A stretch of 64,000 nt of DNA from Amycolatopsis vastitatis (GTDB lineage: Bacteria > Actinomycetota > Actinomycetes > Mycobacteriales > Pseudonocardiaceae), in NCBI RefSeq assembly GCF_002234595.1, contig NZ_NMUL01000005.1, forward strand, positions 62,001 to 126,000, in the 5' to 3' direction. The position numbers and the translations under genes were made by a program. Of the stretch, positions 1 through 9,089 are shown in pieces. Every line of letters starts with the position of its first letter. Position 1 is the first letter of the stretch. Under the pieces are notes generated by a model. The model was not told the origin of the DNA, searched no databases, and saw only the letters and a list, made by a program, of their open reading frames with translations.

Positions 1-839
1 CAGCGCGTGTAGGCGAAGGTCGCGATGACGCTGCCGATCGGGTCGGCCGCCAGCAGCAGGCCGATCGCCTCGGGGCCGCCGCCCGACGCCGAGACGTACG
101 GCGCGGCGATGCCTTCGTAGACCGGCAGGAGCCCCATCAGCCAGGTGAACAGCACCAGCGCCCGCAACGGCGAACTCGCGAACGCCGTCCGGCCACCGCC
201 GCCGAGCGTCGCGAAGAAGGACTTCCGCTGCTCGCCGGTCGCCGCGGCCGGCCGCGCGCGGACGCCGAACCGGACGAAGAGGGCCGACAGCACGAAAGTG
301 GCGGCGTCGACGACCAGCGCGACGTGCGGGTCGAGGGCGATCAGCAGCGCGCCGCCGCCGGCGAAGCCGAGCAGCTGGGCGCTCTGCACGGTCATGCTGC
401 GGATGCCCATCCCGACGACGAACCGGTCGCCTTCGAGCACCTGCGGCAGCAGTGCCAGCTGGGACGCCTTGAACGGCGGGTTGACCAGCGAGACCCCGCC
501 GACCAGCACGCACATCAGCCAGAACGGGATGCCGGGCAACGCGACCAGCAGGATCAGCGCGGCCCGCAGCAGGTCGACGAGCACCATCACGCTGCGGCGG
601 GGGAAGCGATCGGCGAAGCCGGTCAGGAAGATGCCGCCCAGCAGCGAAGGGGCGTAGGTCAGGGCGTACGTCAGGCCGGTCAGGGTCGCCGAGCTGGTCC
701 CGGTGAACACGAGGATGGACAGCGCGACCCTGGCCAGCTGGTCACCGGCGATCGACAGCAGTTCCCCGAACCACAGCGCCCGGAACTCGGCGACTCCGAA
801 CACCTCGCGGAACGTGACCCGGTCGGGCGGTGCTGCCAT
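1..839 (-). CDS. MFS transporter, C-terminus cut by window edge
   Basis: About 279 codons of a major facilitator superfamily exporter read from an ATG at 839 to the left edge without a stop, so the C-terminal third or so is outside the window. The start MAAPPDRVTFREVF leads into a first helix with FRALWFGELLSIAGDQ, typical of MFS drug-exporter-like proteins (MFS_3/enterobactin-exporter type). A GGGAG sequence seven bases upstream supports the start. The loop after TM2-3 carries the usual GxLADRxPRR-like motif, here GFADRFPRRSVM. The substrate cannot be told. It is divergent from nothing close by, with 314 bases separating it from the next gene. Confidence 0.85.
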   Translation of the reverse strand, partial: MAAPPDRVTFREVFGVAEFRALWFGELLSIAGDQLARVALSILVFTGTSSATLTGLTYALTYAPSLLGGIFLTGFADRFPRRSVMVLVDLLRAALILLVALPGIPFWLMCVLVGGVSLVNPPFKASQLALLPQVLEGDRFVVGMGIRSMTVQSAQLLGFAGGGALLIALDPHVALVVDAATFVLSALFVRFGVRARPAAATGEQRKSFFATLGGGGRTAFASSPLRALVLFTWLMGLLPVYEGIAAPYVSASGGGPEAIGLLLAADPIGSVIATFAYTR

Positions 840-1153
840 GCGTTTCTCCCGAACTGTTTGTGCAGACCGTGACCCCTCTATGACCGCAGGTGACGAGACA
901 ACCAGGCAGTCATGAGTCAGTTACGGTACGTGAGTCCCCCGATCAGTGTCCCGTGACGGTTGGTAAATATCTAGGTTCTTTCGCTGGTATCCAAAGTGTC
1001 ACGGAACTTTCCCGAACGGGTCAGACGATAGCCCGCAGTGTCTGATCGGTCGCTCAGGAGTCACGAATCGATCATTCCGTACCGCCTGGCCCTGGACCAG
1101 GGGCAAAAGTAGCCACCTCGCGCCGGCGAGGTGGCTACTTGGGTGTCGGAGGT
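840..1153. other. Intergenic region, no gene seen
   Basis: This 314-base gap lies between the MFS start and the stop of the next minus-strand gene. It contains several GTGAC/GTCAC-like half-sites (around 870-1000), a short AT-rich stretch near 965-975 that could hold a -10 element for the MFS gene, and the hairpin at 1107-1140. I see no convincing open frame, tRNA or riboswitch fold. Confidence 0.5.
1107..1140 (-). terminator. Rho-independent terminator of the 108-aa gene
   Basis: Perfect 14-bp arms (1107-1120 and 1127-1140) with a six-base loop. Read on the minus strand the stem is followed by TTTT, and it begins 13 bases after the stop of the gene ending at 1154. This is a textbook intrinsic terminator, which is uncommon in such GC-rich genomes. 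Confidence 0.85.
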
Positions 1154-1480
1154 TCAGCTCGGCCGGCGCGTGCGTTCGATCACCTCGATCGACGCGCGGA
1201 CCTGCTCGAAAGTGGGCGGCACCGCCCGGTTGAACACGACGGTCAGGGACCGGCGCGGGATGACCACGAACTCGACGTCGACCCCGGCCGCCTCCGCGGC
1301 GGCCTCGACGACGTCCCGCCAGTGCTTCGGGTCGATCCCGTCCGGATCGGCCCATTCGTGGGCGAAGACCGCCCAGTTTCCCCTGAGCAGGGTGCCGACC
1401 ACGTCCTGCGCGGTGTGGACGCGGTGCGGCGAACCGATCTCATCGGCCAAGTCTTCGCTTGCGAGGCGGCGCTGTGACAT
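1154..1480 (-). CDS. Small hypothetical protein, 108 aa
   Basis: I do not recognise this protein. It begins MSQRRLASED and has a mixed alpha/beta composition with a basic C-terminus (IERTRRPS), no signal peptide and no membrane segment. The start ATG at 1480 lies inside a dispersed repeat element (1471-1539); the frame stays open upstream but codes only for repeat-derived, Pro/Gly-rich sequence, so 1480 is the first sensible start. There is no clear ribosome binding site. The gene is followed by a strong intrinsic terminator, which argues that it is transcribed. The native start may have been altered by the repeat. Confidence 0.65.
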   Translation of the reverse strand: MSQRRLASEDLADEIGSPHRVHTAQDVVGTLLRGNWAVFAHEWADPDGIDPKHWRDVVEAAAEAAGVDVEFVVIPRRSLTVVFNRAVPPTFEQVRASIEVIERTRRPS

Positions 1481-1539
1481 CCGCGGCTTCGCCGCGGGGC
1501 CGGGGGCTTCGCCACCCGGACCCCCGAAGGGATGCTGTG
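1471..1539. repeat. Dispersed GC-rich palindromic repeat, copy 1
   Basis: The segment starts TGTGACATCCGCGG and continues through two short stem-loops (CCGCGGCTTCGCCGCGG, then a GGGGGCTTCGCCACCC-type stem) to ACCCCCGAAGGG. It matches the element at 10410-10482 along its length in the opposite orientation. GCTGTG occurs at both ends (1471-1476 and 1534-1539), 63 bases apart, resembling a target duplication. It supplies the start codon of the 108-aa gene. It is probably a non-autonomous REP/MITE-like element; no transposase for it is seen here. Confidence 0.75.
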
Positions 1540-1754
1540 CAGGCCCGGGCGCCTCGGTGGACGAGGGACAAATCCGCTCCTTTCGCCGGTGTGCCCGGGG
1601 GATTCGGAGCCGCGAGCGGATGCGATTGGTGGCGGGTGCGAGGTTGGGCCGTCCGGACGCGGCGGCCGCCAAGCCCTCCGGCGGCGGGCCAGGGGCCAGT
1701 TCCGCAGTGTGGGAAGCGCCGTTGCCGCCGGAACCCCGGCGTAGCTTCGGTTCC

Positions 1755-3633
1755 GTGGCCGATCTTCCGCCGTTCACCCTCGCTGTCGTGGGCGCCGGAC
1801 CCCGTGGGGTCGGCGTCCTCGAGCGGCTCGGCGCGAACGCCGCGGAGCTGCTCGGCGGCCGGCGGCTCGAGGTGCACCTGATCGACCCCTTCCCGCCAGG
1901 GCCCGGCCGGGTGTGGCGGTACGACCAGTCGCCGCTGCTGCGGATGAACTCCATGCCCGAGGACGTCACGATGTTCACCGACGACTCGGTGAAGATGGCG
2001 GGCCCGGTGCGGCCGGGCCCGTCCCTGCTGGAGTGGGCGCGGAAGGTGCGGGACGGCGGGCTCGACGCCGACGTGCCGTCCGACGTCGTCGCCGAGCTGA
2101 CGGCGCTCGACCCCTTCGACTTCCCCACCCGGCGGCTGCAGAGCGCCTACCTGAGGTGGGTGTACCAGGCCGTCGTCGAGGACCTGCCTGACGGCATCGA
2201 CGTCGTCGAGCACGCGGCCCGGGCGGTCGGGGTGGACGGCGGCGACGTCAGCCTGTCCGACGGTTCGACGGTGTCCGCGGACGCCGTCCTGTTCACCGTC
2301 GGGCACCTCGACGCCGAGCCGGACGAGCGGGAGCGCGAGCTGGCGTCGTTCGCCGCGCGCCACGGGCTCTCCTACTACCCGGCCGGCTACACCGCCGACG
2401 TCGACTACTCCGGCATCGAACCCGGGGAAACCGTGCTGGTCCGGGGGTTCGGGCTGGCCTTCGTCGACCTGATGCTGCTGCTGACCGAGGGCCGCGGCGG
2501 CCGGTTCGAGGAGCCGGCGTGCGGCGGTCTGCGCTACCACCCGAGCGGCGCCGAGCCGGTGCTGCACGTGGGTTCGCGGCGCGGGGTGCCCTACCACGCG
2601 AAGATCGGCTACCGGCCGCGCGGGAAACCGTTGCGGCTGCCCCGGTTCTTCGACGCCTACGCCATCGACGCGCTGGCCGGGGACGTCCTCGATTTCCGCC
2701 GCGACGTCTGGCCGCTGGTCGCGAAGGAGCTGGCCTGGGGCTACTACCACGAGCTGTTCACCGGGCACCCGGACCGGGTGTGCCTGGACTTCGCCGTGTT
2801 CGCCGACGCTTTCGCCGACCTGGACTGGGCTTCGCCGGGCATGCGGGACCTCGTCGCGCGGGCGGTGCCCGCCGAGGCCGACCGGCTCGACCTCGACCGG
2901 CTGGACCGCCCGATGGCGGGCCGCGAGTTCGGCTCGGCGGAGGAGTTCGGCAAGGAACTGCGGGAGTACGTCGAAGCCGACCTGGCGCGCCGGGCCGACC
3001 CGGAGTCCAGTGCCGACCTCGGCGCGTTCACGGCGCTGCTGTCGGTGTATTCCCAGCTGCCCGCTTTGGTCCACACGGGACGGTTGGACGCCGTCTCGCA
3101 GGTGTCCGATGTGGATGGTTGGTTCCACGGGTTCTTCTCGTACTATGCGAGCGGACCGCCGCCACGCCGCTTGGAGGAGCTGCTGGCCCTCCACGAGGCA
3201 GGCCCTGGTTTCCTTCGTGGGCGCGGAGATGCGGGTGACCGCGGAACACGGCGTCTTCGTGGCGTCCGGCACGAGCCACCCGGAGACCGTCGAGGCTCGC
3301 ACGCTCATCGAAGCGCGGCTGCCGGGCCCGAGCGTAACCCGCGCGGCCGACGGCCTGCTCCGGCAGTTGCGCGATGCGGGCGAGCTGGCCGAAGAGACAG
3401 TGGTGGACCCGGTGACGGGCGCGCTCCTGCCGTCGGGCCGGATCCACACGCGCGTCTCGGACTCCCGCCTGCTCGACGGCACCGGCCGCCCCCACCCGCG
3501 CCTTTTCGCGGTGGGCCCGCACACGAGCGCCCGCTCGGCGGCGGCGTTCTCCCGGCCGCGGACGAACGCGCCGTCCTTCCGCCAGAACGACGCCGTGGCG
3601 CGGGAAATCCTGACGCTGGCCGCGATGGAGTGA
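1755..3633 (+). pseudogene. FAD/NAD(P)-binding protein with a frameshift
   Basis: The N-terminal part, from GTG at 1755, has a Rossmann dinucleotide motif GAGPRG (residues 13-18) and resembles the large actinobacterial FAD/NAD(P)-binding proteins (NAD_binding_9 type) of about 600-650 residues. The frame is good to about 3200, where it becomes nonsense. Family-like sequence resumes in the +1-shifted frame as LVSFVGAEMRV and runs to the TGA at 3631-3633, ending VAREILTLAAME. Removing one C from the CCC run at 3203-3205 would join the two parts into one protein of roughly 625 residues. This is either a recent frameshift or a sequencing error. The reaction is unknown; no partner gene is adjacent. 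Confidence 0.8.
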
Positions 3634-3676
3634 ATGACTCATTCCTGTCGTCCGACGACAGGAATGAGTCATTCAC
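3630..3676. terminator. 47-bp near-perfect palindrome between convergent genes
   Basis: Two 23-base arms (3630-3652 and 3654-3676) are perfectly complementary around a single central C. The stop codon of the FAD-protein gene (3631-3633) lies inside it, and the stop of the convergent glycosyltransferase (3676-3678) touches its other end. It would serve as a bidirectional terminator. Its sequence (AATGACTCATTCCTGTCG arm) is related to the sequence flanking the insertion element near 56625-56665, so it belongs to a dispersed palindrome family. Confidence 0.75.
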
Positions 3677-4788
3677 TACGTCTCCCGGCTCCAGGCGACC
3701 AACTCGTCGAGAACCTGTTCGGGTGACGGCATTCCGGCGATCTCGGCCGCGATACCGCGCGCGATGTCGCGGGCCGCCGGGTCGTCCAGCAGTTCGCGGG
3801 CGGCCGCCTCGATCGCGTCGATCCGGATGGCGTCGCCCACCAGGGCCTTCGCCGCGCCGAGCGCCGACAGGTTTTCCGCGTTGGCGAACTGGTCGGCGCC
3901 CTGGGGCAGGATCAGCTGCGGCAGGCCGGTGGCGAGCGTGGCGAGCACCGTCCCCGAGCCGCCGTGGTGCACCACCAGTCCCGCGTGCTTCAGCACTTCG
4001 GCCTGCGGCACGAAGCCCGCCACCCGCACCCGCTCCGGCAGCTCGCCCAGCAGTGCCGGGTCGCCGGGACCCACCGCCACCAGCACGTCCGCGTCCAGCC
4101 GGGACAGCGCGCGGATCGCCCCGCGCAGCACCTGGGTCGCGCCGAAGACCACCGTGCCCAGCGTGAGGTAGACGAAGCCGTCGTCCGGGAGGGCCGGCAG
4201 CGGGACGTCGGGATCGAACGGCGTCGGGCGCATCCGGAACACCTTCGGCACCGCCGCCGTGCCCGGGTCGCGGACGCTGTCGGGCCAGACGTCGACGCAG
4301 GTGTCGCCGAACAGGGCGTCCGCGGGCAGGGTGCCCCAGAGCGGCCGCAGCCGTTCGGTCGCGACGGCCAGGACCTCCGGCGGCATCGACCGTCCGATCA
4401 CGACCGAGACGACGGGGAGGCCCGCCCGGCGGGCCGCGATTCCGGTGCCGACATCGCTCTGCTCGTAGACCACCAGATCGGGCCGAAGCCCGGGGAGCAG
4501 CGGCGTCAGGTCGTCGAGGGTCGCCTGCGGCAGCAGCTCGGCGAACATCGTGATGGCGACGTCGAAGAAGCCGGCGTCCTCGCCGTGCCGCCGCTTGGCT
4601 TCGGTTTCCGCGTCGCCGATCGAAATGCCGACGCGGTGGGCCGCGAAGCCGAGCTCACGCACCTTGGGCACGAACGCCTCGCCGGTGCCGAACACGACGT
4701 CGTGCCCGGCCGCGCGCGCCGCGTTCGCCAGCGGCAGCAGGGGAAAGAGGTGGCCGTATGCCGGGCGGCACGTGAAGAGGATCCGCAC
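3676..4788 (-). CDS. GT1-family glycosyltransferase (MGT/EryCIII type)
   Basis: This 370-residue protein has the GT-B fold pattern of macrolide-type glycosyltransferases. The N-terminal MRILFTCRPAYGHLFPLLPLA fits the acceptor domain, and the C-terminal half carries FVPQAEVLKHAGLVVHHGG followed by SGT and LPQGADQFANAE, the nucleotide-sugar-binding signature with its catalytic-loop HHGGSGT and the D-Q pair. It would transfer a sugar from an NDP-sugar to a small hydrophobic acceptor in the cytoplasm. It is slightly shorter than the usual 390-420 residues. No sugar-biosynthesis or polyketide genes are nearby, so the acceptor is unknown; a xenobiotic-detoxifying role is possible. The gene lies 18 bases downstream of the secreted HNH gene and may be cotranscribed with it. 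Confidence 0.88.
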   Translation of the reverse strand: MRILFTCRPAYGHLFPLLPLANAARAAGHDVVFGTGEAFVPKVRELGFAAHRVGISIGDAETEAKRRHGEDAGFFDVAITMFAELLPQATLDDLTPLLPGLRPDLVVYEQSDVGTGIAARRAGLPVVSVVIGRSMPPEVLAVATERLRPLWGTLPADALFGDTCVDVWPDSVRDPGTAAVPKVFRMRPTPFDPDVPLPALPDDGFVYLTLGTVVFGATQVLRGAIRALSRLDADVLVAVGPGDPALLGELPERVRVAGFVPQAEVLKHAGLVVHHGGSGTVLATLATGLPQLILPQGADQFANAENLSALGAAKALVGDAIRIDAIEAAARELLDDPAARDIARGIAAEIAGMPSPEQVLDELVAWSRET

Positions 4789-4806
4789 CGCCCGAGCGTA
4801 CCGGCG

Positions 4807-5445
4807 TCAGCAGCGGTTGAGCATGTCCGTCAGGGCGGTCTTCTCGGCGGAGTTGATCGTCAGCTTGAACTTGTGCTTCACCGCGACCCACATCTTCGCG
4901 TAGGTGCACCAGTAGCTCACGAGCGGCGGCTTCCACGCGTCGGGCGACTTGTCGCCCTTCTCCTGGTTGACGTTGTCCGTCACGGCGATCAGCTGCGGGT
5001 CGGTGAGGTCGTTCGCGAACGCCTGGCGCTGCGCGGTCGTCCACGACGACGCGCCGGTGCGCCACGCGTCGGCCAGCGGCACGACGTGGTCGATGTCCAC
5101 ATCGGACGCCGCGGTCCAGGTCGTGCCGTCGTACGGGCTGACCCACTTGCCGGAGGTCGCGGCGCAGCTCGAGTCGGTCACCACGTTCGTGCCGTCGCGC
5201 TTCAGCACCACTTCGCGGGTGTTGCAGCTGTTGCCCTGGTCGATCCAGTGCGGGAACTTGTCCCGGCTGTAGCCGGTCTGCGAGCCGTCGGCCTTGACGG
5301 TCAGCGCCGCGAGGTCGGACTTCGCCGTGGTGGCCGACGGGATTCCCGGCGGGGTCGCGTCCGCGACGCCGGCGAAGGTGCCGGACAGCGCCGCGGTTAC
5401 GGCGAGAATGGTGAACGAATGACGAACAGCACGCCTGGTTGGCAT
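4807..5445 (-). CDS. Secreted HNH endonuclease family protein (DUF1524-like)
   Basis: The 212-residue protein starts with a signal peptide (MPTRRAVRHSFTILAVTAAL, cleavage likely after VADA). The mature part has the DVDIDHVVPLADAW motif with the HNH-type histidine, followed by LTDPQLIAVTDNVN and GDKSPDAWKPP, the pattern of the GmrSD C-terminal/DUF1524 HNH nucleases seen in many secreted actinobacterial proteins. Four to five cysteines suggest disulphides outside the cell. It probably degrades extracellular nucleic acid. Its leader is very similar to that of the next gene upstream, which also has an HNH-like motif. Confidence 0.85.
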   Translation of the reverse strand: MPTRRAVRHSFTILAVTAALSGTFAGVADATPPGIPSATTAKSDLAALTVKADGSQTGYSRDKFPHWIDQGNSCNTREVVLKRDGTNVVTDSSCAATSGKWVSPYDGTTWTAASDVDIDHVVPLADAWRTGASSWTTAQRQAFANDLTDPQLIAVTDNVNQEKGDKSPDAWKPPLVSYWCTYAKMWVAVKHKFKLTINSAEKTALTDMLNRC

Positions 5446-5591
5446 CTTGCCGCCTCCGGGTCAGAAGTGGGGACAGCTAACCCTGAGGCAGGAGAGTGGC
5501 GCGTACAACACGTATAGGTGGCAGGTTAACTCCTCGCGATGCAGTTGTCGCGAGTCGTCGCCGAATTGCCCGTCAGCAGTAGGTAGTTTCC

Positions 5592-5642
5592 GCGAACGAG
5601 CCGGGCCGGGTGGGCGGCCCCCACCCGGCCTGGCTCGTTCGC
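5592..5642 (-). terminator. Hairpin terminator after the 179-aa secreted protein gene
   Basis: Arms of 23 bases (5592-5614 and 5620-5642) pair with a single mismatch around a five-base loop. The stem begins six bases beyond the stop of the minus-strand gene ending at 5648 and separates it from the downstream secreted HNH gene. Confidence 0.75.
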
Positions 5643-5647
5643 CCTGG

Positions 5648-6187
5648 TCAGCCGATCCCCAGTACCGACTCGGCTGTCGTCCAGTCGGTGAGCATGGCGT
5701 TTTGTGCGTCCGTCAGGGTGACCTGGTCCGCGCACACGGCCTTCTTCACCTTGTTTTCCACACTGTCCTTCGAAGAGGAATTCTCGTCGCCCGAGTGCGG
5801 TTCCGGCCAGAGGTTCTTCGGGTCCTTCGGCGCGCCGCCCAATTCGAGCGGGAGGAAATGGTCCTCTTCGTAGTCGGAAAGGCTCGTGTCGGAATAGCCG
5901 TAGTTCGCGATGCCCTGCACCTTCAGCTTGTTGGTGTAGGAAGTCGATGGGCGGACCGTCGCGGTCCAACCCGAAACGCAAATGGTCGAGCCGATCGTCG
6001 ACTGCGTGACGTCCGGGTTGAGGGCGCCCGGCGTGCAGGACGGGTCCGGCAGTGGCAGATAGGCCTGCGAGCAGGTGGATCCGGTCGCCGCGGGCGCCGC
6101 GTCGGCGACGCCGGCGACGCTGCCGGACAAAACGGCGATCGCGGCGATCGTGGTAAAGGAACAATAAAAAGCACGAATGGTGGGCAT
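5648..6187 (-). CDS. Secreted HNH-like protein, 179 aa
   Basis: The signal peptide (MPTIRAFYCSFTTIAAIAVL, ending near VADAAPA) closely parallels that of the neighbouring secreted HNH protein. The mature part contains EEDHFLPLELGGAPKDPKNL followed by WPEP, which looks like the D-H...PL.LGG...NL.P pattern of HNH nuclease folds. The rest (threonine/serine-rich N-terminal part, C-terminal helix ending AESVLGIG) is not familiar. The gene is separated from its paralogue-like neighbour by a strong hairpin, so the two are probably transcribed independently. A secreted nuclease is an inference; a non-catalytic relative is possible. Confidence 0.7.
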   Translation of the reverse strand: MPTIRAFYCSFTTIAAIAVLSGSVAGVADAAPAATGSTCSQAYLPLPDPSCTPGALNPDVTQSTIGSTICVSGWTATVRPSTSYTNKLKVQGIANYGYSDTSLSDYEEDHFLPLELGGAPKDPKNLWPEPHSGDENSSSKDSVENKVKKAVCADQVTLTDAQNAMLTDWTTAESVLGIG

Positions 6188-6331
6188 GCGACTGCCTCCG
6201 TGTCATCGGTGGGGACCGAATAACCATCAAACACGGAAGTGGCAGTGAGGCAACACTTGTGGGTGACCCCTTGTTAACGCGAGGTGACACCCTTGCGGCA
6301 ATACGCCGCGGATACCGCAGGAAACACCGTC

Positions 6332-6365
6332 AAACCGGGCAATCAGTCACCGAATTGCCCGGTTT
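6332..6365 (-). terminator. Hairpin terminator downstream of the 6433-7113 gene
   Basis: Perfect 12-bp arms (6332-6343 and 6354-6365) with a ten-base loop. It sits about 70 bases beyond the stop at 6433 and upstream of the secreted-protein gene starting at 6187. The plus strand continues with one more T, so it could also act for plus-strand transcription. Confidence 0.65.
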
Positions 6366-6432
6366 TGCGATGTCTGGGGCTTACGCGCCGGACGTCAGCC
6401 CGATGTCGAACTTTCATCCGAAAGTCGGGGGC

Positions 6433-8476
<2,044 letters not shown>

Positions 8477-8483
8477 GGCTCGT

Positions 8484-8981
8484 TCAGGTCAGCTTCGTGC
8501 TGACCGGCGTTTCGTTGCGGAACAGGTCGAGCACCGGGCAGTGCTCGTCGACCTCGCGCTTGAGGTCTTCGTAGCGCTCCCGGTCCGCCGGTCCCTCGAG
8601 CTCGACGGACACGCGGACGTCCCCGAAGCCGGGGCGGGTGTTGAGGGAGAAGCCGAAGAAGCCGTGCAGATCGAGGTCGCCGTCGACGGTGACCTTGATC
8701 GAGTCGAGCGGGATCCCGCGCTTCGCCGCCCAGAACTGGTAGGTGATCACCTGGCAGGAGCCGAGGGCGGCGAGCGCGTACTCGACGGGGTTGGCGGCGT
8801 GGTCGGCCCCGCCGAGCGACGGCGGCTCGTCGACGGTGAACTCGTGGCCCCGCACCTTGACGGCGACTTCGGTCGCGGTGCCGGGCTTCAGGACGTTGCC
8901 GACGCTGAAGGAAGCGGCGGCGTTGTGCGGGTCGGCGTCGACGGCCTTGCGGGTGCCTTCGATGACGTCGGTCAGCGACAT
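8484..8981 (-). CDS. OsmC family peroxiredoxin-like protein
   Basis: The 165-residue protein has the OsmC/Ohr fold signature: GADHAANPVEYALAALGSCQ, where the cysteine is in the conserved helix, and a second cysteine in EVDEHCPVLDLFRNETPV. Family members reduce organic hydroperoxides through this cysteine pair. The 3' end is seven bases from the convergent purA stop. The start ATG at 8981 is preceded by AGGAGAGCC. It is most like the YhfA/OsmC-related subgroup rather than Ohr, judging from the P-V-E-Y pattern; exact substrate is unknown. Confidence 0.9.
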   Translation of the reverse strand: MSLTDVIEGTRKAVDADPHNAAASFSVGNVLKPGTATEVAVKVRGHEFTVDEPPSLGGADHAANPVEYALAALGSCQVITYQFWAAKRGIPLDSIKVTVDGDLDLHGFFGFSLNTRPGFGDVRVSVELEGPADRERYEDLKREVDEHCPVLDLFRNETPVSTKLT

Positions 8982-9089
8982 GGGCTCTCCTGAAGATCGG
9001 GATTTGCTTCAGGGTGAGCGAATTCACGGCCGCCCGCTCGGGTTCTCACGCGGTGGGAGCGCGGGTGCTCGCGATGCGGAAGCGCTTGC

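Noticed and set aside
1131..1754. Open frame extending the FAD protein upstream to 1131
   Set aside because: It covers the opposite-strand 108-aa gene and repeat element and has the composition of antisense sequence; the Rossmann motif begins right after GTG 1755.
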